Assembly: GCA_045631305.1 (NCBI GenBank)
Contig: JAZQUM010000070.1
Location: forward strand, 1-22,128
Source of the DNA: JAZQUM01 sp045631305
GTDB taxonomy: Bacteria > Bacillota > Clostridia > Oscillospirales > Oscillospiraceae
DNA length: 22,128 nucleotides
Reading direction: 5' to 3'
The notes below the pieces were generated by a model. That model had not been told where the DNA came from, did not search any database, and saw only the letters and a program-made list of their open reading frames with translations. Below, one piece after another: positions 7,073-14,099 of this stretch (positions are counted from its first letter, which is position 1; every line of letters begins with the position of its first letter). Made by a program: the position numbers and the translations under genes.

Positions 7073-8470
7073 ATGGATTTTGAAATTATCAAGAAAGCAG
7101 CCGAAGCATATAAGGACGACATGTCCAAGTTCCTGCGTGATATGATCGCCATCCCCTCTGAGTCCTGCGAAGAAGAAGGCGTTGTTAAACGCATTGCCCA
7201 GGAGCTGGAAAAGCTGGGCTATGACAAGGTTGAAATCGACGGTCTCGGCAACGTGATCGGTTGGATGGGCACTGGCGACAAGATCATCGCCATCGACTCC
7301 CATATCGATACCGTAGGTATCGGCAACATCAAGAACTGGGAACACGATCCCTACGAAGGCTATGAAACCGACTCCATCATCTATGGCCGCGGCGCAAGCG
7401 ACCAAGAGGGCGGCATGGCTTCCGCAGCATACGGCGCAAAGATCGCCAAGGATCTGGGCCTGATCCCCGAAAACTACACCATCATGGTAGTTGGTTCTGT
7501 TCAGGAAGAAGACTGCGACGGTATGTGCTGGCAGTACATCGTAAACAAGTACTTCCCCAGTAAGGAAGAAGCACAGCGCCGCATCGAATTCGTCATCTCC
7601 ACCGAACCTACCGACGGCGGTATCTATCGTGGCCACCGCGGCCGCATGGAAATCCGCGTTGACGTAAAGGGTGTTTCCTGCCACGGCAGCGCTCCCGAAC
7701 GCGGCGACAACGCTATCTACAAGATGGCAGACATCCTGCAGGATATCCGTGCACTGAATGAAAACGATGCAGAAGAAGGCACCGAAATCAAGGGCCTCGT
7801 AAAGATGCTGGATCCCAAGTACAACCCCGAACATTGGGAAGACGCCCGTTTCCTGGGCCGCGGCACCTGCACCACCTCTCAGATCTTCTATACCTCTCCT
7901 TCCCGCTGCGCCGTTGCAGATAGCTGCGCTATCTCCATTGACCGCCGCATGACCGCAGGCGAAACCTGGGACTCCTGCCTGGAAGAAATCCGTCAGCTGC
8001 CCGCTGTGAAGAAGTACGGCGAAGACGTAAAGGTTTCCATGTACATGTATGACCGTCCCGCATGGACCGGCGAAGTATATGAAACCGAATGCTTCTTCCC
8101 CACCTGGATCAACCACGAATCCGCAGCTCACGTTCAGGCTCTCATCGATGCTCACCACGGTCTGTGGGGCGAAGAAAGACTCTATGCCGACGACGTTGCC
8201 AAGGAAAAGCGCGTAGGCCGTCCCCTCACCGATAAGTGGACCTTCTCCACCAACGGTGTTTCCATCCAGGGCCGTTACGGTATCCCCTGCGTAGGCTTCG
8301 GCCCCGGTGCTGAATCTCAGGCACACGCTCCCAACGAAATCAACTGGAAGCAGGATCTGGTTGTCTGCGCTGCTCTGTATGCCGCAGTTCCCGGTCTCTA
8401 CAAGGAAGAAAACAAGACCGCCAATGTAACTCAGTTCCGTCAGAGCCTCACCGACAACGACATTCAGTAA
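7073..8470 (+). CDS. ygeY: YgeY-family selenium-metabolism-linked M20 hydrolase
   Basis: Encodes 465 residues; ATG 7073 has GGAGG at 7061-7065, 7 nt upstream. It is an M20 metallohydrolase with both zinc ligand sets visible: H77 (DSHIDTVG), bridging D110 (GRGASDQEGG), the E145-E146 pair (SVQEED, base and ligand), E178 (STEPTD) and H418 (QAHAPNE). A dimerisation lid domain starts near residue 187 (HRGRMEIRVDVKG). M20 enzymes of this sort (ArgE, DapE, peptidases) cleave amide bonds of small N-acyl substrates. In urate-degrading clusters ygeY acts with ygeW and ygeX, probably releasing an amino acid such as 2,3-diaminopropionate; that assignment comes from the pathway, not from this sequence. 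It heads a three-gene unit behind a strong extended -10 promoter. Codon bias is strong (almost all AAG lysine), implying high expression. Confidence 0.94.
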   Translation: MDFEIIKKAAEAYKDDMSKFLRDMIAIPSESCEEEGVVKRIAQELEKLGYDKVEIDGLGNVIGWMGTGDKIIAIDSHIDTVGIGNIKNWEHDPYEGYETDSIIYGRGASDQEGGMASAAYGAKIAKDLGLIPENYTIMVVGSVQEEDCDGMCWQYIVNKYFPSKEEAQRRIEFVISTEPTDGGIYRGHRGRMEIRVDVKGVSCHGSAPERGDNAIYKMADILQDIRALNENDAEEGTEIKGLVKMLDPKYNPEHWEDARFLGRGTCTTSQIFYTSPSRCAVADSCAISIDRRMTAGETWDSCLEEIRQLPAVKKYGEDVKVSMYMYDRPAWTGEVYETECFFPTWINHESAAHVQALIDAHHGLWGEERLYADDVAKEKRVGRPLTDKWTFSTNGVSIQGRYGIPCVGFGPGAESQAHAPNEINWKQDLVVCAALYAAVPGLYKEENKTANVTQFRQSLTDNDIQ

Positions 8471-8482
8471 TCAAAAATTTAC

Positions 8483-8504
8483 AGGGGATGCATCTGCATC
8501 CCCT
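8483..8504 (+). other. Intergenic hairpin between ygeY and ygeW
   Basis: A perfect 10-bp inverted repeat (aggggatgca at 8483-8492, complement at 8495-8504) with a 2-nt gap. No T tract follows, so it is not a terminator. It more probably stabilises or marks a cleavage point in the ygeY-ygeW transcript. Confidence 0.75.
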
Positions 8505-8535
8505 ATCCACTAAATAATTGGAAGGAGAAATACTT

Positions 8536-9729
8536 ATGAGTAAGACTATCGAACTGGCTCGCCACCTTGAGACCCTGCGCATCAACGACATGTATAAGTC
8601 CGACTTCTACTGGACCTGGGATAAGACCGATGACGAACTGGACGCTATCTTCACCGTAGCCGATGCGCTGCGTGATCTGCGTGAACGCAACAAGAGCACC
8701 AAGGTCTTTAACTCCGGCCTCGGCATCTCCCTCTTCCGCGATAACTCTACCCGTACCCGTTTCTCCTTTGCTTCCGCCTGCAACCTGCTGGGTCTGGAAG
8801 AACAGGTACTGGATGAAAAGAAGTCTCAGATTGCTCACGGCGAAACCGTTCGCGAAACCGCCAACATGGTCTCCTTCATGGCAGACGTTATCGGTATCCG
8901 CGATGATATGTACATCGGCCAGGGCCACACCTACATGAAGACCTTTATGGACGCTCTGGAAGACGGCTACCGCCAGGGCATTCTGGAACAGCGCCCCACT
9001 CTGGTAAACCTGCAGTGCGACGTGGACCATCCCACTCAGTGCATGGCCGACATGCTGCATCTTATCCACTATTTCGGCGGTGTTGAAAACCTGAAGGGCA
9101 AGAAGATCGCCATGACCTGGGCATATTCTCCCTCTTACGGCAAGCCCCTCTCCGTTCCTCAGGGTGTTATCGGCCTCATGACCCGCTTCGGCATGGATGT
9201 TGTTCTGGCTCACCCCGAAGGCTATGAAGTAATGCCCGAGATCGAAGAAGTTGCCAAGAAGAATGTAGAAAAGAACGGCGGCTCCTTCACCAAGACCAAC
9301 TCCATGGCTGAAGCCTTCAAGGACGCCGATATCGTTTATCCCAAGTCTTGGGCTCCCTTCGCTGCTATGGAAGAACGCACCAAGCTCTATTCCGCAGGCG
9401 ACCAGAAGGGCATCGACGAACTTGAAAAGAAGCTCCTTGCTCAGAACGCTCAGCATAAGGATTGGGCTTGCACCGAAGAAATGATGAGCCTCACCAAGGA
9501 CGGCAAGGCCCTCTATCTCCACTGCCTGCCCGCCGACATCACCGGCCTGAGCTGCGAAGAAGGCGAAGTTGATAACTCCGTATTCGACCGCTACATCGTT
9601 CCTCTCTACAAGCAGGCTTCCTACAAGCCCTATATCATCGCTGCCATGATTTTCATGAGCCAGGTAAAGGATCCTGTTAAGGCTCTTATGGCAATGGATA
9701 GTGTTGACAATCAGCGAAAAATGTTTTAA
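8536..9729 (+). CDS. ygeW: Knotted carbamoyltransferase YgeW
   Basis: Encodes 397 residues, close to the 396 I recall for E. coli YgeW. ATG 8536 is preceded by GAAGGAG at 8521-8527; a TTG at 8518 is in frame but lies upstream of that site. Carbamoyl-phosphate-binding motifs of the aspartate/ornithine transcarbamoylase superfamily are present: STRTR, HPTQ (VDHPTQCMADML) and HCLPAD near the C terminus. The segment LFRDNSTRTRFSFASACNLL and the long C-terminal half match the knotted (SOTCase-like) branch. In purine degradation YgeW is thought to run in the phosphorolytic direction, giving carbamoyl phosphate and a diamino acid; direction is inferred from the neighbouring carbamate kinase. A hairpin 32 nt upstream separates it from ygeY. 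Codon bias is as strong as in ygeY. Confidence 0.95.
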   Translation: MSKTIELARHLETLRINDMYKSDFYWTWDKTDDELDAIFTVADALRDLRERNKSTKVFNSGLGISLFRDNSTRTRFSFASACNLLGLEEQVLDEKKSQIAHGETVRETANMVSFMADVIGIRDDMYIGQGHTYMKTFMDALEDGYRQGILEQRPTLVNLQCDVDHPTQCMADMLHLIHYFGGVENLKGKKIAMTWAYSPSYGKPLSVPQGVIGLMTRFGMDVVLAHPEGYEVMPEIEEVAKKNVEKNGGSFTKTNSMAEAFKDADIVYPKSWAPFAAMEERTKLYSAGDQKGIDELEKKLLAQNAQHKDWACTEEMMSLTKDGKALYLHCLPADITGLSCEEGEVDNSVFDRYIVPLYKQASYKPYIIAAMIFMSQVKDPVKALMAMDSVDNQRKMF

Positions 9730-9790
9730 TATAAGTTCATAATGCAGATTGAGCGGGCTTGCCCCGATTCTCATTGATTTTCTGCGAATA

Positions 9791-9835
9791 AATATGGCAG
9801 GAGTGTTCCTCATTTCTGCCATATTAATTTTTCTA
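9791..9835 (+). terminator. Stem-loop with T tract between ygeW and arcC (possible partial terminator)
   Basis: aatatggcag (9791-9800) pairs with ctgccatatt (9816-9825) around a 15-nt loop that can form an inner gag/ctc stem. AATTTTTCT follows. It resembles a modest intrinsic terminator inside the ygeW-arcC gap (126 nt). I see no convincing promoter downstream of it, so arcC probably depends on readthrough or a processed transcript. Confidence 0.55.
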
Positions 9836-9855
9836 CACGAGAGGGTTATTGAATT

Positions 9856-10785
9856 ATGAGCAAGCGTATCGTTATCGCTCTGGGCGGCAACGCTCTGGGC
9901 AACACTCCCGCAGAACAGCTGGAACTGGTTACCAAGACCGCACAGCCCATCGTTGACCTCATCGAAGCAGGCAACGAAGTTGTTATCGCACACGGCAACG
10001 GCCCCCAGGTTGGTATGATCAACCTCGGCATGAGCACTGCTGCTGAAGCTAAGGCTATCAAGTCCGACATGCCCTTCCCCGAATGCGGCGCTATGAGCCA
10101 GGGCTACATCGGCTATCACCTGCAGAACGCTATCGGCAACGAACTGGCTGCACGCGGCCTGAACAAGGACGTTGCTACCATCGTTACCCAGGTTCTGGTA
10201 GATGAAGCTGACCCCGCTTTCCAGAATCCCACCAAGCCCATCGGCGCTTTCTATGATAAGGAAACCGCAGATCGCATCGCTGCTGAAAAGGGCTACACCA
10301 TGGTAGAAGACGCCGGCCGTGGCTATCGTCAGGTTGTTCCTTCCCCCAAGCCCGTTGACGTTATCGAAAAGAACATGGTTAACTCCCTGATCGACAACGG
10401 CTACGTAGTAATCACCGTTGGCGGCGGCGGCATCCCCGTAATCCGCAAGGACGGCAAGCTCTACGGTACTCCCGCAGTTATCGATAAGGACTTCGCTTCC
10501 GCTAAGCTGGCTGAACTCATCAAGGCTGACAACCTGGTCATCCTCACCGCTGTTGATCGCGTTGCTATCAACTGGGGCAAGCCCAACCAGGAATCCCTGA
10601 ACGAAATGAGCATTGCCGAAGCTGAAAAGTACTGCGAAGAAGGTCACTTTGCTCCCGGCTCCATGCTGCCCAAGGTAAAGGCTGCTATCAGCTTTGCTCA
10701 GACCGGCGGCGAAGCTATCATCGCTTCTCTGGAAAATGCTGGCGCTGCTATCAAGGGCGAATCCGGCACCAAGGTTTACAAGTAA
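9856..10785 (+). CDS. arcC: Carbamate kinase
   Basis: Encodes 309 residues, typical length. Amino-acid-kinase motifs are clear: IVIALGGNALG at the N terminus, IAHGNGPQVG near residue 50, VTVGGGGIPVI near 190, KDFASAKLAELIKADNLVIL near 215-235, and the terminal APGSMLPKVKAAISF. The enzyme interconverts carbamoyl phosphate + ADP with carbamate + ATP, so next to ygeW it is the energy-conserving step of the pathway. ATG 9856 has a weak GAGAGGG site (9839-9845). All 22 lysine codons are AAG, among the strongest bias in the window. No arginine deiminase gene (arcA) is nearby, which argues against an arginine pathway role. A strong terminator closes the unit. Confidence 0.96.
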   Translation: MSKRIVIALGGNALGNTPAEQLELVTKTAQPIVDLIEAGNEVVIAHGNGPQVGMINLGMSTAAEAKAIKSDMPFPECGAMSQGYIGYHLQNAIGNELAARGLNKDVATIVTQVLVDEADPAFQNPTKPIGAFYDKETADRIAAEKGYTMVEDAGRGYRQVVPSPKPVDVIEKNMVNSLIDNGYVVITVGGGGIPVIRKDGKLYGTPAVIDKDFASAKLAELIKADNLVILTAVDRVAINWGKPNQESLNEMSIAEAEKYCEEGHFAPGSMLPKVKAAISFAQTGGEAIIASLENAGAAIKGESGTKVYK

Positions 10786-10798
10786 TCCTTACTCATAC

Positions 10799-10837
10799 AA
10801 AAGAGGAAAACGGAAATCCCGTTTTCCTCTTTTTTTG
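10799..10837 (+). terminator. Intrinsic terminator after arcC
   Basis: A 15-bp stem (aaaagaggaaaacgg at 10799-10813, complement at 10819-10833) with loop AAATC, ending in Ts. Confidence 0.94.
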
Positions 10838-10986
10838 TCTTTCCTTCAAAATATTTTTTAGATTCGAATCACTTGCCCCCGCTCCTTTTCGGCAGTAGTG
10901 CCTATATGACCCTATGATTTTTGGTTGTTTTACACAATCTCCCTAAATATTTTTTTGATTTTTTGCCTCTTGTAGCCAATTTGTTA

Positions 10987-11015
10987 TTGATATTTCCAAA
11001 ATTTTTTTGTATAAT
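10987..11015 (+). promoter_or_regulatory. Sigma-A promoter for the BMP lipoprotein gene
   Basis: TTGATA (10987-10992), a 17-nt spacer and a perfect TATAAT (11010-11015). The 12 bases directly before the -10 (aaaatttttttg, 10998-11009) are repeated at the same place in the promoter of the next gene. Confidence 0.85.
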
Positions 11016-11091
11016 AACAGCAAGTGGAAGACCCATATTTTTTAAGAAGTAGGTCAACAATTTCACCATAATTTTTAAGGAGGAAAAGTAT

Positions 11092-12321
11092 ATGAAAAAG
11101 TTTCTTGCACTGATGCTCGCACTTGTCATGGTTCTGTCTCTGGTTGCCTGCGGCAGCAGCTCCGAAGACACCGCTACTGACGACACCACTGCCAGCGATG
11201 CACCCGACATCAAGGTCGGTGCTATCTACATTGGTGACGAAAACGAAGGTTATACCGCAGCTCACATGAACGGTCTGAAGGCTGCTATGGCTAACCTGAA
11301 CATCCCCGAAGACTGCTACATCGAGTACACTGTTATCCCCGAAGATAACACCGCTTACGACAAGTGTGTTGACCTGGCTGAAGCAGGCTGCAACCTCATC
11401 TTCACCAACTCCTACGGTCATCAGACTTACACCCAGCAGGCAGCAAACGAATACCCCGAAGTTCAGTTTGTAGCTCTGACCGGTGACCTGGCTGCTCTCA
11501 GTGGTCTTCCCAACCTGAAGAACGCATTCCCCCACACCTTTGAATCCCGCTATGTATCCGGTGTTGTTGCCGGTATGAAGCTGAAGGAACTGATGGATGC
11601 CGGCGAAGTAACCGATCCTTATGTTGGTTATGTTGGTGCATTCCCCTACGCTGAAGTAGTTTCCGGTTACACCGCATTCTTCCTGGGCGTTCGCAGCATC
11701 GTTCCCGAAGCTCACATGGACGTTCAGTACACCAACTCCTGGTTCGACCTGACCAAGGAAGCAGAAGCTGCTAACGCTCTGATCGCTCGTGGCTGCGTTA
11801 TCATCAGCCAGCACGCTGACTCCACCGGCGCTCCCTCCGCTTGCGAAGCCGCTCTTGCTGAAGGCACCACCGTTTACTGCGTAGGTTACAACATTGACAT
11901 GCTGAGCGTTGCTCCCACTGCGGCTCTGACCTCCGCTACCAACAACTGGGTCAAGTACTATGAATATGCTCTGACTCAGGCTCTCAACGGTGAAGATATC
12001 ATGACCGACTGGTCCGAAGGCTATGCTAACGATGCTGTAGCTATCACCGAACTGGGTGCTTCCTGCGCAGCAGGCACTGCTGAAAAGGTTGACGAAGTTA
12101 TCGCCGCCATCAAGGACGGCAGCCTGCAGGTATTTGACACCGCTTCCTTCACCGTTGGCGGCGAAGTAGTTACTTCCGCTCTGGCTATCGACACCGATGG
12201 CGACTGGGTCAATGACACCGCTGAAGCTATCATCGATGGCGCATTCGTCGAATCTTATCATCGCGCAGCTCCCTACTTCGCACTGCGCATCGATGGTATC
12301 ACCGAACTGACCGCTGAATAA
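11092..12321 (+). CDS. BMP-family lipoprotein, ABC transporter substrate-binding protein
   Basis: Encodes 409 residues; AAGGAGG (11077-11083) lies 8 nt before ATG 11092. A lipoprotein signal peptide has the lipobox LVAC with C20, followed by a Ser/Asp/Thr-rich linker. From about residue 40 it is a BMP/PnrA domain (KVGAIYIGDENEGYTAAHM; LIFTNSYGHQTY; SRYVSGVVAGMKL), with the C-terminal DGDWVNDTAEAIIDG and PYFALRIDGI segment common in clostridial members. BMP proteins bind purine nucleosides or related ligands outside the membrane and deliver them to two-permease ABC importers, whose genes follow. In this setting a purine base, nucleoside or urate is the likely cargo (inference). A UUCG-capped terminator separates it from the ATPase gene, consistent with extra expression of the binding protein. 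Codon bias is strong (AAG, GAA). Confidence 0.93.
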   Translation: MKKFLALMLALVMVLSLVACGSSSEDTATDDTTASDAPDIKVGAIYIGDENEGYTAAHMNGLKAAMANLNIPEDCYIEYTVIPEDNTAYDKCVDLAEAGCNLIFTNSYGHQTYTQQAANEYPEVQFVALTGDLAALSGLPNLKNAFPHTFESRYVSGVVAGMKLKELMDAGEVTDPYVGYVGAFPYAEVVSGYTAFFLGVRSIVPEAHMDVQYTNSWFDLTKEAEAANALIARGCVIISQHADSTGAPSACEAALAEGTTVYCVGYNIDMLSVAPTAALTSATNNWVKYYEYALTQALNGEDIMTDWSEGYANDAVAITELGASCAAGTAEKVDEVIAAIKDGSLQVFDTASFTVGGEVVTSALAIDTDGDWVNDTAEAIIDGAFVESYHRAAPYFALRIDGITELTAE

Positions 12322-12330
12322 TCCTGATCT

Positions 12331-12369
12331 AAAAAAGAACTGCCTTCGGGCAGTTCTTTTTTTTTGCTT
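12331..12369 (+). terminator. UUCG-capped terminator between BMP and ATPase genes
   Basis: A 14-bp stem (aaaaaagaactgcc at 12331-12344, complement at 12349-12362) is closed by a cUUCGg tetraloop and followed by Ts. It lies within the transporter locus and would leave the lipoprotein transcript more abundant than that of the ATPase and permeases. Confidence 0.94.
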
Positions 12370-12430
12370 TTTTTCATATAATGTTCTATTCCGTGCCCTC
12401 CCCACCCTTTGTCAAAAACTAACACTTTTT

Positions 12431-12459
12431 TTGCAAATCTAAAAATTTTTTTGTATATT
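12431..12459 (+). promoter_or_regulatory. Sigma-A promoter for the ABC ATPase-permease genes
   Basis: TTGCAA (12431-12436), a 17-nt spacer and TATATT (12454-12459). The spacer ends in aaaatttttttg (12442-12453), identical to the BMP promoter. A second possible promoter lies downstream: TAGACA (12463-12468), 17 nt, TAGAAT (12486-12491). Confidence 0.65.
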
Positions 12460-12500
12460 TTATAGACATCTACCAAAATTTGTGTTAGAATTAAGTATAA

Positions 12501-12549
12501 AAATTTAGGGGCAGAGAAACCACAGTTTCTCTAAATTTCCCTAGAGAAA
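12501..12549 (+). promoter_or_regulatory. Leader with two mutually exclusive hairpins ahead of the ATPase gene
   Basis: gtttctct (12525-12532) can pair with agagaaac just upstream (12513-12520, loop CACA), or its tttctct part with a second agagaaa (12543-12549) that runs into the AGGA ribosome site (12549-12552). aaattta (12501-12507) and taaattt (12532-12538) can extend the first hairpin. The arrangement could modulate translation; no known riboswitch family is recognised. Confidence 0.45.
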
Positions 12550-12560
12550 GGATGACAGCC

Positions 12561-14099
12561 TTGAAAACTGTTAACGCCGTAAAAATGGAGAATATCACCA
12601 AGCGGTTCGGCAGCATCGTTGCTAACGATGGCGTTAATCTGGAACTGCATGAAGGTGAGATCCTATCACTGCTTGGCGAAAACGGCAGTGGCAAAACCAC
12701 CCTTATGAACATGCTCTCCGGCATCTATTATCCCGAAGAGGGCCAGATCTATGTTCATGATAAACCTGTTACGATTTCCTCCCCGAAGGACGCTTTTGAT
12801 AACGGTATCGGCATGATCCACCAGCACTTCAAGCTGGTAGATGTATTTACCGCCACTGAAAATATTATCCTGGGTCTGGAAGGCGAAGGAAAACTGGATC
12901 TTAAGGCAGCTGCTCAGAAAGTTTCTGAAATCTGCGAAAAGTACGGTTTTGATATCGACCCCAACATGAAGATCTACGACATGTCTGTTTCTCAGAAACA
13001 GACCGTCGAAATCATCAAGGTTCTTTACCGCGGTGCAAGCATCCTGATCCTGGATGAACCCACCGCTGTACTGACCCCCCAGGAAACCGATAAGCTCTTC
13101 ACCATCATGCGCGCTATGAAGGCTGACGGTAAGTCCCTGATCATCATCACCCACAAGCTGCACGAAGTGCTGGATGTTTCCGACCGCGTTGCCGTTCTCC
13201 GCAAGGGCAAGTACATCGGTGATGTTCTCACCAAGGACGCTAACCAGCAGTCCCTGACGGACATGATGGTAGGCCACAGTGTAGCACTGAATATCAACCG
13301 TCCCGATCCCGTGGATCCCAAACCCCGCATCGTGATCGAAAACCTCACCGCTTACGACGAACTGGGTGTTAAGCGTCTGGATAAGGTCAGCTTCACCATT
13401 AACAGCGGCGAAGTTCTCGGTATTGCAGGCGTTGCAGGTTCCGGCCAGCGCGAACTGCTGGAATCCATCGCAGGCCTCTATCCTGTAGCTGAAGGCAGCA
13501 TCACCTATACCAACCCCAAAGACGGGAAGGACACCAACCTGGTAGGCCTGGATCCCCTTTCCATCAAAAAGCTGGGCATCGGCATGAACTTCGTTCCTGA
13601 AGACCGTCTGGGCATGGGCCTTGTAGGCTCCATGGGTATGACGGGCAACATGCTCCTTCGCTCCTGGCGCAAGGGCAAAGGTATTTTCGTGAACCGCAAA
13701 GATCCCGAAAAGCTGGCAAAGACCATTTGGGAAGAACTTGGCGTTGTCACTCCCAGCACCAGCTTCCCTGTACGCCGTATGTCCGGTGGTAATGTACAGA
13801 AGGTTCTGGTAGGCCGTGAAATCGCACAGAACCCCTCCGTTCTTATGACGGCATACGCTGTGCGCGGTCTTGACATCAACACCTCCTACACCATCTATAA
13901 CCTCCTGACCAAGGAAAAGATGAAAGGCACCGCCGTTGTTTACGTCGGCGAAGATTTGGACGTTCTGCTGGAACTGTGCGACCGACTGGTTGTTCTCTGC
14001 GGCGGTCAGGTTTCCGGTGTGGTAGACGCCCGCACCATCACCAAAGAAGAAGTTGGCCTTTTGATGACCCAGCACAGAAAGGAGGGCGTTGAAGCATGA
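12561..14099 (+). CDS. ABC transporter ATP-binding protein (two NBDs), purine/nucleoside importer type
   Basis: Encodes 512 residues from TTG 12561, chosen because AGGA (12549-12552) lies 8 nt upstream; the in-frame ATG at 12552 overlaps that site. It is a duplicated-NBD ATPase of the RbsA/NupO class. NBD1 has Walker A GENGSGKTT (K45), a variant signature (MSVSQKQTVEI) and Walker B LILDEP (D165, E166). NBD2 has the Walker-A-like GVAGSGQREL (from G290) with no lysine, signature MSGGNVQK, and AYAVRGLD (431-438) where relatives have a PTRGLD-type sequence. Degeneracy of NBD2 is normal in this class, so NBD1 is probably the hydrolytic site; the AYAV variant is less usual. The stop overlaps the next start (ATGA). 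Partners are the upstream BMP lipoprotein and the two downstream permeases. Confidence 0.93.
   Translation: MKTVNAVKMENITKRFGSIVANDGVNLELHEGEILSLLGENGSGKTTLMNMLSGIYYPEEGQIYVHDKPVTISSPKDAFDNGIGMIHQHFKLVDVFTATENIILGLEGEGKLDLKAAAQKVSEICEKYGFDIDPNMKIYDMSVSQKQTVEIIKVLYRGASILILDEPTAVLTPQETDKLFTIMRAMKADGKSLIIITHKLHEVLDVSDRVAVLRKGKYIGDVLTKDANQQSLTDMMVGHSVALNINRPDPVDPKPRIVIENLTAYDELGVKRLDKVSFTINSGEVLGIAGVAGSGQRELLESIAGLYPVAEGSITYTNPKDGKDTNLVGLDPLSIKKLGIGMNFVPEDRLGMGLVGSMGMTGNMLLRSWRKGKGIFVNRKDPEKLAKTIWEELGVVTPSTSFPVRRMSGGNVQKVLVGREIAQNPSVLMTAYAVRGLDINTSYTIYNLLTKEKMKGTAVVYVGEDLDVLLELCDRLVVLCGGQVSGVVDARTITKEEVGLLMTQHRKEGVEA

Larger units (their letters stand above)
10786..11091. other. 306-bp intergenic region between arcC and the BMP lipoprotein gene
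   Basis: It contains the arcC terminator, a short palindrome (gattcgaatc near 10860) in otherwise featureless A/T-rich sequence, and the BMP-gene promoter with a leader of about 70 nt. The leader has only a small gacc/ggtc pairing (near 11028 and 11051). I found no purine-type riboswitch aptamer, no small ORF with a ribosome site and no tRNA. Confidence 0.7.

Noticed and set aside
8503..10647. A 714-codon open frame on the minus strand across ygeW and arcC, and similar long antisense frames elsewhere
   Set aside because: They are mirror frames of strongly biased real genes (rare TAA/TAG complements). They lack ribosome sites, have low-complexity Gly/Val/Ala/His composition, and cross gene boundaries.
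9856..10785. Arginine deiminase pathway operon
   Set aside because: arcC pairs here with ygeW, a knotted transcarbamoylase, and no arcA or arginine/ornithine antiporter gene is present.
10859..10890. gattcgaatc followed by a C-rich stretch, resembling the T arm and 3' end of a tRNA
   Set aside because: The flanks do not form a T stem and no acceptor, D or anticodon arm can be found upstream; no repeated copy suggests an attachment site.
11016..11091. A purine riboswitch in the leader of the BMP transporter gene
   Set aside because: The leader is only about 70 nt and has none of the conserved junction and kissing-loop sequence of the purine aptamer.
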